64,000 nt of DNA from DATFTE01 sp963802575 (GTDB lineage Bacteria; Acidobacteriota; Terriglobia; Terriglobales; Acidobacteriaceae), in the NCBI GenBank assembly GCA_963802575.1, contig CAWDJF010000006.1, forward strand, positions 620,001 to 684,000, in the 5' to 3' direction. Each line of letters begins with the position of its first letter. Positions within the stretch are counted from its first letter, which is position 1. A program made the translations under genes and the position numbers. Shown here piece by piece: positions 18,579 through 27,618 of the stretch. The notes beneath the pieces are model-generated. The model was not told the origin of the DNA, did not search any database, and saw nothing but the letters and a program-made list of their open reading frames with translations.

Positions 18579-18612
18579 CTGGTGAGACGCGGGCGAGGGC
18601 GCCCGCGCCACA
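18579..18612 (-). repeat. REP-like element (family B), right arm of an inverted pair
   Basis: Exact 34-nt reverse complement of 18454-18487. The pair encloses about 90 bases with no gene, sits between convergent M13 and M48 genes, and resembles paired REP (BIME) units. Confidence 0.8.
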
Positions 18613-18619
18613 TGGATAA

Positions 18620-20000
18620 CTATTTCACCTTCAACGTTCTTAACATCTGCTCGAACGTCGGTCTCAGCGAAGACGAATCTTTGTCGGGAGAAATAAACAC
18701 CAGGTAGAGCAGCGCTCCATCGCTGCGCCGCGTCGTTACCAGCCAGTCCCGCTCCTGAATCGGCCTGCCATTTTGCTGGATCGGCGACGATCCAATCAGT
18801 TCTACCGACTTCCCTTCCGCATTGTTGACGCGAATCACCTCGTCATTCCCGATCTGCCGCAAGTCAGGATTTGATTGCCGCAACGACGCCAGCAGCGCGT
18901 GTGTGTTGTTGTCGAGACTGGCGTTGGGTTCTTCCGGTTGGTAGGCACTGATCATGACACCGATGGCAACCGCGTTCTGCGTCACTCCATTCTGCGGAGC
19001 GATGGTGACCGCGGAGGTGTGATCGCCGATGAGCTGCCAGTTGTCCGGATAAGCAATCTGATAGTCATCGTGATTGAAAACCCGGAGATTCTGGCTTGGC
19101 GAGGGCGAAACGCTCCCCCCAATCACCGCCGGTGCACTGGCTCCAGCGCCGCTCTTTTGCCAGGCTGCAATTTCTTGCGCAGTCATTGGCTTCATCCCTG
19201 CTGCTTCCTGCTTGACCAGCCGGAAGTCAGAGCTGTCGGCCAAATATGTCTGCTTCGAGGGCAACGTCCGCACTTCGGCAGAAACATATTCCACGCGATT
19301 CCCCGGGTCCGGATGGTCGCTCAAGAATTGCATGGAGGGCGATCCGCCTTGCTGCTTGATCTTCTCGAAAAACTGCGCCATCGCGTGCGGGTCATACCCC
19401 GTGTCATACATGATGTCAGTTCCGAGAAGATCAGCTTCTTTCTCGGCTTCACGCGAATTTTTCAGGAAATAAGATCCGATGCCGAACGAAATGCCCTGTG
19501 TCGGTCATTTGTCCGAGCGTGCCTCCGCCAAGAATTCCGCCGATAGCGGCCAATGGAAGTTGTGCGGCCATCTGCTTAGTAGCCGCGCGAGTTCCATGCC
19601 GTTGCACCACGTGCGAAATCTCATGGGCAATCACGCCGGCGAGTTGCGCTTCATTGTCGGCAGCTTGAATAGTGCCGACGTTCACGAAGATCGGCCCTCC
19701 CGGAAGAGCGAAGGCGTTGATCTCTTTCTGATTCACCACGTGAAAGCTGTAAGGCCACTTTTCACCCGGCGCGTGCTCCGCCAGACGATGCCCAAGACTG
19801 GAGACGTATTGGGAAAGTGGACTCGAATCAGGAAGAACTGGCAGTTGTTTGGGGACCTCCGCCGCAGCCTGCTGTCCCGCTTGCACTTCCTCTTGAGCAG
19901 AAAAAAGATCGATGCCATGCGTAGGCGTAACCCGCGCCGGCAAAGAAGGAACCAGCAATAAACCAACCAGAAACAGCGCAACCGGGCGCGAGAAATTCAT
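18620..20000 (-). CDS. M48 family zinc metallopeptidase, interrupted by a frameshift
   Basis: Exported, BepA/Loi-type peptidase thought to act on outer-membrane proteins. The first frame (20000 to about 19496) has a signal peptide (MNFSRPVALFLVGLLLV), NAFALPGGPIFVNVGT and the zinc motif HEISH in GVIAHEISHVVQRHG. The second frame resumes with GISFGIGSYFLKNSREAEKEAD, containing the third-ligand glutamate region, then YDTGYDPHAMAQFFEK and SDHPDPGNRVEYV. A C-terminal extra domain (about residues 300-460) begins with HDDYQIAYPDNW. The switch is in the CCC run at 19494-19496 and needs one base fewer. The start at 20000 (ATG) fits the signal peptide better than 20048. Confidence 0.87.
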
Positions 20001-20076
20001 GTCGTCTCCGTGGCTAGAACTGTAGACAAAGCGGGCCAACAAAGGCAAGAAAGGGATGACTACGACTCACGTAGAA

Positions 20077-20110
20077 AACAAAAAAAAGGCGCCGGGCTTT
20101 AACCCGGCGC
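20077..20110 (-). terminator. Rho-independent terminator of the Clp-type ATPase gene
   Basis: On the minus strand an 8-bp hairpin with arms GCGCCGGG and CCCGGCGC and a 6-nt loop is followed by seven T residues, 25 bases after the ATPase stop codon. Confidence 0.9.
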
Positions 20111-20135
20111 TGGAGAAGAGGAGTAAAGAAAAAAA

Positions 20136-21296
20136 CTATTTGCTGTCGAGAGTTCCGGTGGCCCCGAATTCGCGACGATTCGCCGCAGGACGCGCAGCGC
20201 GCGCCGCCATCGGCACCGCCGCAGCCGCTCCGTAACGTTCCAGAAGCATTGGCACCATGGCGCCTTCCGCTTCTTTGATAAACGTAATGCGGCCTTCAGG
20301 ACTCATGTCGATACGAATAAAGTCTCCCAGCTTCACCTGCCCGGTAGCAACCAGGTTGGCCAGCGGGAAAACGATGTTGCGCTCGATCGCGCGCTTCAGA
20401 TGACGAGCTCCGTACTTGGGATCGGTGCCTTCATGCAGCAGGAAGTTCTTCACCTTGGGCGTGCAATTAAAGACGAACTGGTTCGCCGGCGAAGCCATCA
20501 ACACGCGCTGCTGCACCATGCCCAGCTCGATTTCCAGAATCTGCTCGAGATGCTCCGGGCGAAGCGTGCGGAACACCACCACTTTATCGATGCGGTTCAT
20601 GAATTCCGGAGTGAATTTCCGGCGAGCCGCGTCGATGGCAGTGCGGTTGATCTTGTCATCAAGCGTCTGATCGATTTGAACAACTTTTTGCGCGAAGCCG
20701 AGCCCCCCGTCGACCAGGTTGCTCATCTCGCTGGCCCCCAGGTTCGAGGTCATGATGATGATGCACTGCGAAAGATCAACGCGGCGGTTGTCGCCGAGCG
20801 TAAGCGTAGCCTTGTCCAGAATGCCGAGTAGCAGTTGCCACAAGGCGTCGGACGCTTTTTCGATCTCGTCAAACAGCAGAATCGAGAGCTTCAGCTTTTC
20901 GGTGTGCCACTGGTTCAAGGCTTCCTGGGTGAGCAACGGGTGGGTTTCCCGGTGTCCGAGGTAGCCTGGAGGCGAACCGATCAGCTTGGCAATTTCGTGT
21001 GAATGCTGGAACTCGGCGCAGTCGATCTTGATGCAGGCGCGCGCATCGCCGAACAACGACTCGGCCATCGACTCAACCACCCGGGTCTTTCCCGACCCGG
21101 TCGGTCCGAGGAAAAGCAGGTTGCCAACGGGACGACTGGGAGGGTTTAGCCCGGCCAGAAACATCTGGTAAATTTCGACGACCTTGTCGACGGCCTGGTC
21201 CTGACCGACGATTTTGCGGCGCAAGGCGCTGTCAAATTCTCGGGCATCATTACTGCGACGGGTGGGATCGAGAACGGTGCTGAGCACGCTTTTCAT
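20136..21296 (-). CDS. Single-ring AAA+ ATPase of the Clp/Hsp100 D2 type
   Basis: 386 residues consisting of one AAA+ module with the Clp C-terminal small domain. It lacks the Clp N-domain and first ATPase ring of ClpA/B/C. Walker A GPTGSGKT is at 64-71, the pore loop GYLG at 111-114, Walker B ILLFDEIEKA at 139-148, sensor 1 TSNLG at 183-187, and the arginine-finger region FMNRID follows. After sensor 1 comes GGLGF (LGF at 199-201), placed like the ClpP-binding tripeptide loop of ClpA/ClpC. The C-terminus is an Ala/Arg-rich tail. Probably an unfoldase, possibly feeding ClpP; no zinc-finger domain is present, so it is not ClpX. Confidence 0.82.
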   Translation of the reverse strand: MKSVLSTVLDPTRRSNDAREFDSALRRKIVGQDQAVDKVVEIYQMFLAGLNPPSRPVGNLLFLGPTGSGKTRVVESMAESLFGDARACIKIDCAEFQHSHEIAKLIGSPPGYLGHRETHPLLTQEALNQWHTEKLKLSILLFDEIEKASDALWQLLLGILDKATLTLGDNRRVDLSQCIIIMTSNLGASEMSNLVDGGLGFAQKVVQIDQTLDDKINRTAIDAARRKFTPEFMNRIDKVVVFRTLRPEHLEQILEIELGMVQQRVLMASPANQFVFNCTPKVKNFLLHEGTDPKYGARHLKRAIERNIVFPLANLVATGQVKLGDFIRIDMSPEGRITFIKEAEGAMVPMLLERYGAAAAVPMAARAARPAANRREFGATGTLDSK

Positions 21297-21667
21297 AGTG
21301 TCTGGCCCGGTTCCTTTCTAGGGCCCTTCTACTGCGGACAGCGCTTGCCAGTTCGCCAACGGGAGGAATGACAAATTCTGTCAATCCCTCAATTCCTTAA
21401 CGTATAGGACTAGAGCAAACCGTTCGCCATCCTACCACCTGTCCGCACGTCCGCATTCTTACTAGACTTAGATGCCGATAGCCTTCCAAGGGAAGCACTT
21501 GTCCCCGCAGGAAGGTTCGGGCAAAAGGCAATTGTTTGCGCAACCGGGAAGTTTTCTGGTCCAGCGAGACGCTTCTGTTCCCACCACGTGGCTGTGACCT
21601 GACGTAACTGGCAGGCCCAAAACCGCGAGGTTAGCATCCGGACAGAGTTCACTTCACGGAGAAAACC
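21297..21667. other. Divergent intergenic region between Clp-type ATPase and LysM/DUF4015 gene
   Basis: 371 bases with no credible gene; the minus-strand frame 21410-21652 has no family signal. It must hold both divergent promoters. The only clear element is a palindrome at 21368-21384, listed separately. Confidence 0.5.
21368..21384. promoter_or_regulatory. Possible operator, ATGACA-N5-TGTCA
   Basis: Inverted repeat TGACA, 5-nt spacer, TGTCA, about 70 bases upstream of the ATPase start. The same half-site and spacing occur at 46036-46052 before the WYL regulator gene. Confidence 0.35.
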
Positions 21668-23158
21668 TTGCGTCGCTTCAGCGTGGTTTCCATTTCCTGC
21701 ATCCTTCTACTGACTGGCGGATTCGTGATCCGTCAAATCGCTTTTACGCCTTCAACCGCCGCTGCCCAGTTGAGTTCGACGCCCTTGATTGTCAGGACTT
21801 CGAAGACATCGGAACCGGTGCGCGCCACCGCGCCAGAGACTCCCGCGCCGCTGGTGGCGCCTCCGGGAAGCGCGATGTATGTCGCGAAGCGCGGCGATAG
21901 CGTGATCTCCGTCGCCCGACAGTACATTTCCAAGACTTCTTACCTCACCACGAGTGAACTTGCTGAAGCCATTCGTAAAACCAACGGCGACTTTCAAGGC
22001 ACGTTTCTGAAAGCGGGCCAGCAACTGACGATTCCGGGAATTTTAGATGCTCCCATTGTCGAAAAGGCAGTGGCGGTTCCCAAAGATTTTGAAGTCCGCG
22101 CCGTCTATCTGACTGGCGTCATGGCGGGAAGTGACCGTGGGTTAAAGATCATCCGCCGCTGGCGCGAAGTGGGCGGAAACGCAGTGGTCTTCGACGTGAA
22201 AGACAGCGACGGAACCATCAACATTCCCTTTGAAAATGCGCTGGCTGGCGGAAAGAAGCCGGTCATCCGCGACCTGCCCAAGTTCACGAAGTTCTTGCAC
22301 TCGCAAGGGATGCACGCCATCGCCCGCGTCGCGATGTTCCGCGACGAGCGGTTGGTCGTCACCCATCCCGAGTTAGCCGTAAAGTCGCACCGTACGGAAC
22401 AACCTTGGCGGGAAAACGGCAAGTTGGTTTGGACCGACCCTTCGCAGCCGAAGGTGCAGGATTTCGATATCGCGCTGGCCAAGAAGGCCGCCGAGTCCGG
22501 CGTCGATGAAGTTCAGTTTGACTACGTGCGCTTCCCCGCCGAAGGCGATCAGAAAGATGCGACCTTCGCCTTTCAGACTGCCCATCCCGATTGGCACCGC
22601 TCCGACGTCATCGCCGACTTCCTGAAACATGCTTATGCCGAGTTGCATCCCACTGGCGTTCTGTTGTCGCTCGACGTATTCGGCATAATGGCGTGGCAGC
22701 GTCCTGTTGACCTGGCCCACACCGGCCAGGACATTGTCGCGATGGCGAAGCACTGTGATGTGCTTTCGCCCATGATTTATCCCTCGCACTTCTTTGGCAT
22801 GGATGGCTACGACCACCCCGGCGACGCGCCTGAGCATTTCATCGGCGAATCGATGGCGCGCTTTGAGTTGATCACCAAGGGCAGCGGCGTGACGATTCGT
22901 CCCTGGCTGCAGGCTTTCGCATGGAGAACCAAAACCTACTCTCCGAAATACATTGAGACCCAGGTGTTGACCTCGAAGACCAAAGGCGGCGTTGGCTTCT
23001 TGTTCTGGAATGCGAATAATGACTACAGCAAGCCCTACGCGGCCATGCCCGAAATGCGCGCCGCCAAAGGCCAATACTTCCGCGGAGATGAAGTAGGAGA
23101 CGTAGTCAGAGCGGGACTAACGCCTGCAGATGGAATCGCCCCGGCCGCGAGCCACTAA
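21668..23158 (+). CDS. LysM-containing putative glycoside hydrolase (DUF4015)
   Basis: 496 residues. It starts at a TTG (21668) with GGAG nine bases upstream. A signal or anchor segment (VVSISCILLLTGGFVI) is followed by a Pro/Thr-rich linker, a LysM-like segment (about 75-125, AMYVAKRGDSVISVARQYIS to GQQLTIPG) that would bind peptidoglycan or chitin-like sugars, and a TIM-barrel hydrolase domain of the DUF4015 type. Barrel motifs include VRAVYLTG, GNAVVFDVKDSDG, VDEVQFDYVRFPAEGD and LSLDVFGIMAW. The DYVRFP stretch is the hallmark of the family, related to GH13-like enzymes, though the substrate has not been shown. Probably acts on envelope glycans. Confidence 0.87.
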   Translation: MRRFSVVSISCILLLTGGFVIRQIAFTPSTAAAQLSSTPLIVRTSKTSEPVRATAPETPAPLVAPPGSAMYVAKRGDSVISVARQYISKTSYLTTSELAEAIRKTNGDFQGTFLKAGQQLTIPGILDAPIVEKAVAVPKDFEVRAVYLTGVMAGSDRGLKIIRRWREVGGNAVVFDVKDSDGTINIPFENALAGGKKPVIRDLPKFTKFLHSQGMHAIARVAMFRDERLVVTHPELAVKSHRTEQPWRENGKLVWTDPSQPKVQDFDIALAKKAAESGVDEVQFDYVRFPAEGDQKDATFAFQTAHPDWHRSDVIADFLKHAYAELHPTGVLLSLDVFGIMAWQRPVDLAHTGQDIVAMAKHCDVLSPMIYPSHFFGMDGYDHPGDAPEHFIGESMARFELITKGSGVTIRPWLQAFAWRTKTYSPKYIETQVLTSKTKGGVGFLFWNANNDYSKPYAAMPEMRAAKGQYFRGDEVGDVVRAGLTPADGIAPAASH

Positions 23159-23177
23159 AGAAAACATTTGCAACCAT

Positions 23178-23273
23178 GACGTCATCCTGAGGCCGATAGG
23201 CCGAAGGATCTGGCGTGCACTGAGATAGAACTTCGGGCGACTCGCGCAAAATCCCGCGCTACGCTCAGCGTGA
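23178..23273. repeat. Dispersed repeat starting CGTCATCCTGAG (family D)
   Basis: Contains GACGTCATCCTGAGG, GGCCGAAGGATCT and a closing CGCTACGCTCAGCGTGAC. A second copy is at 56437-56523. Widespread intergenic element type in environmental genomes. Confidence 0.55.
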
Positions 23274-23389
23274 CTTGATCCCAATCCCGGTTACCAAAGG
23301 TCCTTCATCCGCCCACCCGACTCTGGCGATTCCCCCCATTCTGTGGTCTCATCAATTCTTCAATCAGAAGTGTGATTAAGAGAGTCCGA

Positions 23390-25567
23390 ATGCCCTGGTT
23401 CTTCGTCTTCTTTTTCATCTCGGGATTTTGCAGCATCCTCTACGAACTGGTCTGGCTGCGCCTGTCGATGGCTTCGTTCGGAGTCACCAGCGCCTTCGTC
23501 TCCATCGCCCTTTCCACCTTCATGGCCGGCCTAGGTCTGGGCTCCTGGGGAAGCGGCTGGCTCATCCGCAAGTACGGCCAGCACATTCAGTTTCCGGCTC
23601 TGCGTCTCTATGCCCTGGCCGAATTCCTGATCGGCCTCTCAGCTCTGCTCGTCCCCTACGAATTGAAATTCGGACGCCATCTTCTCGAGCAGATTTCACT
23701 AGTCTCCTCCGCCAGCTATTACCTGGCGTCAGGGGCATGGATCGCCATCGTCCTGGTTCCTGCCTGCACGTGCATGGGCGCCACCATTCCGGTCGCGATG
23801 CTGGCCATCAAGCAGATGTCACACGGCGAAGACAAGCGGTCGTTCAGCTTCCTTTACCTCGCCAATGTCCTAGGAGCGGTCACGGGCGCAATCGTCCCTT
23901 TATTTCTGATTGAGCTTTACGGATTCCGTGGCACGCTGAAGATTGGCGCTGCGCTCAATGGAATTTTGGCCCTATCGGCGATGGCCTTGACCATTGGTGT
24001 CTCCGCCATTGGCGCAGCATCGCCCGAGCAACCTGTGGCGATCGACTCAGCGAAGCCGGGCAACCGTCGCATGCTCGCGCTTTTGTTCGCTACGGGCCTG
24101 ACCGGCATGGGCGTCGAAGTGGTCTGGATACGCCAGTTCACTCCATACCTGGGAACGCTGGTCTACGCATTTGCCGCGATTCTCGCCGTCTATCTCGCCG
24201 CAACATTCCTCGGCTCCCAAGTCTATCGCCGCTGGAGCCGGAAGCAGGACGAAGCGGGCGCGTTGATTTGGGGGCTTCTCGGCGTCTCTGTCCTCATACC
24301 TCTGGCCGCGGCCGACCCGCACTTTGATCTCTCGCGCATGCAGCGCCTGTTGCTGGGAATCGCTCCGCTCTCCGCAGTTCTGGGCTTCGTCACGCCGATG
24401 CTGGTGGATCGCTGGTCACGCGGCAAAGCCGAGCAGGCGGGAACCGCTTACGCAGTCAACGTCGCCGGATGCATTCTCGGCCCCCTGCTCTCCGGATTCA
24501 TCTTGTTGCCCCATCTGAGCGAGCGTTGGGTGTTGTTTGTCTACGCCGCGCCATGGTTGCTGGTAGCTGCCTCACTGGGAACATTGGGCGAAACTGCGAA
24601 GACTCCCGCATTCCGGCAACGCGCCATCGGATACGCGATGGCAGTCTTAGCCATAGTCGTTGTTTTCGAGAGCCGAAGTTTCGAAGATCGCTTTCAACCC
24701 GCCGAAGTTGTCCGCGACAACACGGCCACGATCATCGCTACTGGCTCTGGCATGGGCAGGCGCCTGCTGGTGAATGGAGTCGGCATCACGCAACTGACGC
24801 CCATTACCAAGATCATGGCGCACATGCCGCTTGCCTTCCTTGATCACAAACCGCAAAAGGCGCTGGTCATCTGCTTCGGCATGGGAACCACCTACCGCTC
24901 AATGATGTCCTGGGGAATTTCCACCACTGCGGTCGAGTTGGTGCCCAGCGTCCCCCGCGTTTTCAGCTACTACAATCCCGCAGCCCCACAGTTGCTGAGT
25001 TCACCGCTTTCCCATGTAGTGATCGACGACGGCCGTCGCTACCTTGAGCGCACGCAAGATCAGTACGATGTAATCACGCTCGATCCGCCGCCTCCAGTCG
25101 AAGCCGCAGGATCGAGCCTCCTGTATTCGAAAGAGTTCTACGCGACCGCCCGCGAGCATCTGCGAGCCGATGGAATCCTGCAGCAGTGGCTACCCTTCGG
25201 CGATTCGGTCGTACGCGCCTCCGTCGCTCGTGCGATCAAGGAATCATTCCCCTACGTTCGGGTCTTTCACTCGCTGAATGGCTGGGGATATCACTTCCTG
25301 GCGAGTCGTCAACCGATTCCTGACCTCACTCCAGCCGAGCTAGCCGCAAAGCTTCCGGCAGAAGCCGCGACAGACATGGTCGAATGGGGGCCGGAGCACG
25401 ATCCGGAGCACCAGTTCGCCGACGTTCTCAAGACCGAACTTTCGATCGATCAGGTGATCGCCCTCGCCCCGCAGGCGACCGCGCTCCAAGACGACCGTCC
25501 GGTCAACGAGTACTACGCGATCCGCAGTAACTGGCTTGACCCGCACCGCTGGTACTTGGTCTGGTAG
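23390..25567 (+). CDS. Fused MFS-type membrane domain and spermidine-synthase-like protein
   Basis: 725 residues from the ATG at 23390, preceded by AAGAGAG; a GTG at 23372 is possible. Residues 1 to about 440 form some 12 membrane segments beginning FFVFFFISGFCSILYELVWL, a typical opening of this fusion family. The C-terminal 260 residues form a Rossmann-type methyltransferase-like domain related to spermidine synthase (LVICFGMGTTYRSMM, VELVPSVPRVFSYYN, IDDGRRYLERTQDQYDVITLDPPPP, LYSKEFYATAREHL). The aspartate of the polyamine-synthase signature is kept as LDPPPP. The actual substrate is unknown; polyamine or similar aminopropyl transfer coupled to membrane transport is only a guess. Confidence 0.85.
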   Translation: MPWFFVFFFISGFCSILYELVWLRLSMASFGVTSAFVSIALSTFMAGLGLGSWGSGWLIRKYGQHIQFPALRLYALAEFLIGLSALLVPYELKFGRHLLEQISLVSSASYYLASGAWIAIVLVPACTCMGATIPVAMLAIKQMSHGEDKRSFSFLYLANVLGAVTGAIVPLFLIELYGFRGTLKIGAALNGILALSAMALTIGVSAIGAASPEQPVAIDSAKPGNRRMLALLFATGLTGMGVEVVWIRQFTPYLGTLVYAFAAILAVYLAATFLGSQVYRRWSRKQDEAGALIWGLLGVSVLIPLAAADPHFDLSRMQRLLLGIAPLSAVLGFVTPMLVDRWSRGKAEQAGTAYAVNVAGCILGPLLSGFILLPHLSERWVLFVYAAPWLLVAASLGTLGETAKTPAFRQRAIGYAMAVLAIVVVFESRSFEDRFQPAEVVRDNTATIIATGSGMGRRLLVNGVGITQLTPITKIMAHMPLAFLDHKPQKALVICFGMGTTYRSMMSWGISTTAVELVPSVPRVFSYYNPAAPQLLSSPLSHVVIDDGRRYLERTQDQYDVITLDPPPPVEAAGSSLLYSKEFYATAREHLRADGILQQWLPFGDSVVRASVARAIKESFPYVRVFHSLNGWGYHFLASRQPIPDLTPAELAAKLPAEAATDMVEWGPEHDPEHQFADVLKTELSIDQVIALAPQATALQDDRPVNEYYAIRSNWLDPHRWYLVW

Positions 25568-25774
25568 CTCCGAATTTTTTAACTGCTCTTTGACAGTAAA
25601 GTTGCCCCGAACCGGTTCCCGCCTCGGTTATAATTCTTGCTAATTTAGCTCGTCCTGTGCCCTGCCCTTGAACGTTGTCGCTCGGAAGATCTGCCAGCCT
25701 GGGAATGCGCACGGAATTTTAGAAGCCCCTTGGCTGCGACCATACATCAAAGAAGTTGACGGTAAGGAGCCCGC

Positions 25775-26722
25775 ATGGCAATTCAGAAGACGGAAAAAAT
25801 CTGGCACAACGGAAAACTGATCCACTGGGACGACGCCAAGCTGCACGTCATGTCGCACGTCGTCAATTATGGCTCCTCGGTATTTGAGGGCGTTCGCTGC
25901 TACGCCCTGCCCAGCGGACCGGCGATCTTCCGCGCCGCCGAACACATTCAGCGTCTTCTCGATTCCGCCAAGATCTACCGCATCGACGTCAGCTTCACCC
26001 GCGAAGAACTCGTCGCCGCCACTGTCGAAGTAGTAAAGAACAATGGCATCTGGCCCTGCTACATCCGCCCCATCATTCTTCGCGGATACGGCGAAGCCGG
26101 CGTGAATCCCTTCAACTCGCCCACCGAGGTCTATATAGCCAACTACCCTTGGGGAAAATATCTCGGATCGGATGCGGAACAGGGCGTCGACGTTTGTGTT
26201 TCTTCGTGGACCCGCATCGCCCCCAACACTCTGCCCGCAATGGCAAAATCAGCAGCGAACTACATGAACTCCCAGCTCATCAAGATGGAAGCGATCCTGA
26301 ATGGATACGTCGAGGGCATCGCACTTGACGCCAACGGATACGTCAGTGAAGGCTCGGGCGAAAATCTGTTCGTAGTGCGCAACGGCGTGCTGCAAACCGC
26401 GCCGCTGGGCAACTCGGTTCTACCCGGCATCACCCGTGACTCGGTGCTGAAGATCGCCAAGGAGTTGGGAATCCCGGTGATCGAGCAAGGCATCCCTCGC
26501 GAAATGCTCTACCTCGCCGACGAAGCTTTCTTCACCGGAACCGCCGCGGAAGTCACCGCAATCCGCTCGGTCGACAAAATCACGGTCGGCAACGGCATCA
26601 CCGGACCCATCACCAAGGCCGTGCAGAAAGAGTTCTACGCCATCATCCGAGGCGAAAAATCAGACCGCTTCGGATGGCTCACGCCGGTGCCGGTGGGCAC
26701 GAAACAGCCAGTGAGCGTGTAG
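25775..26722 (+). CDS. ilvE: Branched-chain amino acid aminotransferase
   Basis: PLP enzyme for the last step of leucine, isoleucine and valine synthesis and first step of their breakdown. The 315-residue length matches bacterial class IV IlvE. The PLP lysine is K158 in PAMAKSAANYMNSQL. Other hallmarks are SVFEGVRCY, YIRPIILRGYG, LDANGYVSEGSGENLFVVRNG and FFTGTAAEVTAIRSVD. A spaced Shine-Dalgarno (GGTAAGGAG) precedes the ATG. The 200-base leader has a TATAAT about 145 bases upstream of the start; I see no T-box or leader peptide. A terminator follows the gene. Confidence 0.96.
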   Translation: MAIQKTEKIWHNGKLIHWDDAKLHVMSHVVNYGSSVFEGVRCYALPSGPAIFRAAEHIQRLLDSAKIYRIDVSFTREELVAATVEVVKNNGIWPCYIRPIILRGYGEAGVNPFNSPTEVYIANYPWGKYLGSDAEQGVDVCVSSWTRIAPNTLPAMAKSAANYMNSQLIKMEAILNGYVEGIALDANGYVSEGSGENLFVVRNGVLQTAPLGNSVLPGITRDSVLKIAKELGIPVIEQGIPREMLYLADEAFFTGTAAEVTAIRSVDKITVGNGITGPITKAVQKEFYAIIRGEKSDRFGWLTPVPVGTKQPVSV

Positions 26723-26755
26723 AACTCGTTGTGAGAGGTTTTGTTGAAGTTTAAA

Positions 26756-26779
26756 GCCGCCCAGCCCGGCGGCTTTTTT
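26756..26779 (+). terminator. Rho-independent terminator of ilvE
   Basis: Six-bp hairpin (GCCGCC, loop CAGCCC, GGCGGC) followed by six T residues. The T-run overlaps the stop codon of the convergent vapC gene, so the two genes share this element. Confidence 0.9.
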
Positions 26780-27173
26780 ATCGCCCGGCCCAGAGCAGTG
26801 GCACGTCGTATTGCTCAAAGAGCTTGTCGGAACTGATCAGCACCATGTTCTCGATCTTGGCCTGAGCGATGAGCAACCGATCAAACGGATCACGATGGTG
26901 ATTGGGTAAATTGAACACTGCCAGCGCATGTTGGTGCGACACCGGCAACGGTCTTAACCCTTGCTCGATCATTCGCCGAGGCACATAGGTGGTGGGCGCT
27001 TCAGGAAGGGCCAATTTTCCAGACCCCGACTTAATAGCCACTTCCCAAGCCGTCACTGCTGACAAAAAGATCTCTTGGTCGAGATCGTTCATTACCTCAT
27101 GTGCCTTGCGGGAAATGCGGTCGGGTTCCCAGACACTCCACACCCACACCACGGTATCGAGAAGATACCTCAC
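26778..27173 (-). CDS. VapC-type PIN-domain toxin (paired with Phd antitoxin)
   Basis: 131 residues. PIN ribonuclease toxins cleave RNA when the antitoxin is degraded. Acidic active-site residues are visible: the aspartate in MRYLLDTVVWVWS, the glutamate in SAVTAWEVAIK, DPFDRLLIAQA and the late aspartate in LISSDKLFEQY. The SAVTAWEVAIKSGSGKLALP and NLPNHHRDPFDRLL segments place it in the PIN group that pairs with Phd/YefM antitoxins. The start overlaps the antitoxin stop by four bases, so translation is coupled. The gene looks intact. Confidence 0.9.
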   Translation of the reverse strand: MRYLLDTVVWVWSVWEPDRISRKAHEVMNDLDQEIFLSAVTAWEVAIKSGSGKLALPEAPTTYVPRRMIEQGLRPLPVSHQHALAVFNLPNHHRDPFDRLLIAQAKIENMVLISSDKLFEQYDVPLLWAGR

Positions 27174-27469
27174 GCTCTTTTCTTCTTCTTGAGTTTACGT
27201 ACTGGTTGGTTCTTAAGCCGCGGGGCTGGGCCTAAGTCCAGCGGCGCATAAAACAGGGATTCTAGTTCTGGATCAGGCGCATCGAAATCATCAGCCATCC
27301 AGATCTTGCCCCTGTCCATTCCCATAGGACGCGTCTTGCCCTTCGGCGCGGCCGCAATCAAGCGCGCCACGGGTTTGCCCGCGCGCGAAATGGTGATTTC
27401 TTCCCCCGCTTCCACGCGCTTCAGCAGCCGCGAAAGGTTCGTTTTGGCCTCGTGAACATTCACTTCCAT
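27170..27469 (-). CDS. Phd/YefM family antitoxin
   Basis: 99 residues. The N-terminal 50 residues are the DNA-binding Phd fold (MEVNVHEAKTNLSRLLKRVE, then GEEITISRAGKPVARLI). The C-terminal half, rich in lysine and ending RKLKKKKRA, would wrap and block the PIN toxin. It is the first gene of the pair, as usual, and its promoter region carries two GACTAAGTC sites, expected for autorepression by the toxin-antitoxin complex. Confidence 0.9.
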   Translation of the reverse strand: MEVNVHEAKTNLSRLLKRVEAGEEITISRAGKPVARLIAAAPKGKTRPMGMDRGKIWMADDFDAPDPELESLFYAPLDLGPAPRLKNQPVRKLKKKKRA

Positions 27470-27481
27470 ACGCCTAGTGTG

Positions 27482-27503
27482 GACTAAGTCTGATGACTAA
27501 GTC
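27482..27503 (-). promoter_or_regulatory. Operator/promoter of the Phd-PIN module
   Basis: Two direct copies of the near-palindrome GACTAAGTC separated by TGAT, 13-35 bases upstream of the antitoxin ATG. The outer copy overlaps a TTGACT that could be the -35 box. Binding by the antitoxin here would block transcription. Confidence 0.6.
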
Positions 27504-27618
27504 AACTCCTTCCGCTATCGCCAGCCGGCAAGCTTTCCCCGCCAAAGGTCCCGTTACCTAGGTCATCTTGGGCCAGGTGACGTTTCGCGCGATGATAGTC
27601 CTTCGGGGGAACGTGTCG

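Noticed and set aside
21410..21652. 80-codon frame on the minus strand between the ATPase and the LysM hydrolase
   Set aside because: No ribosome-binding site, no recognisable family and composition typical of noncoding DNA; region left as intergenic.
27568..27618. Longer PilT start at 27568
   Set aside because: The added residues are not found in PilT proteins, while 27619 has a good ribosome-binding site and the standard N-terminus.
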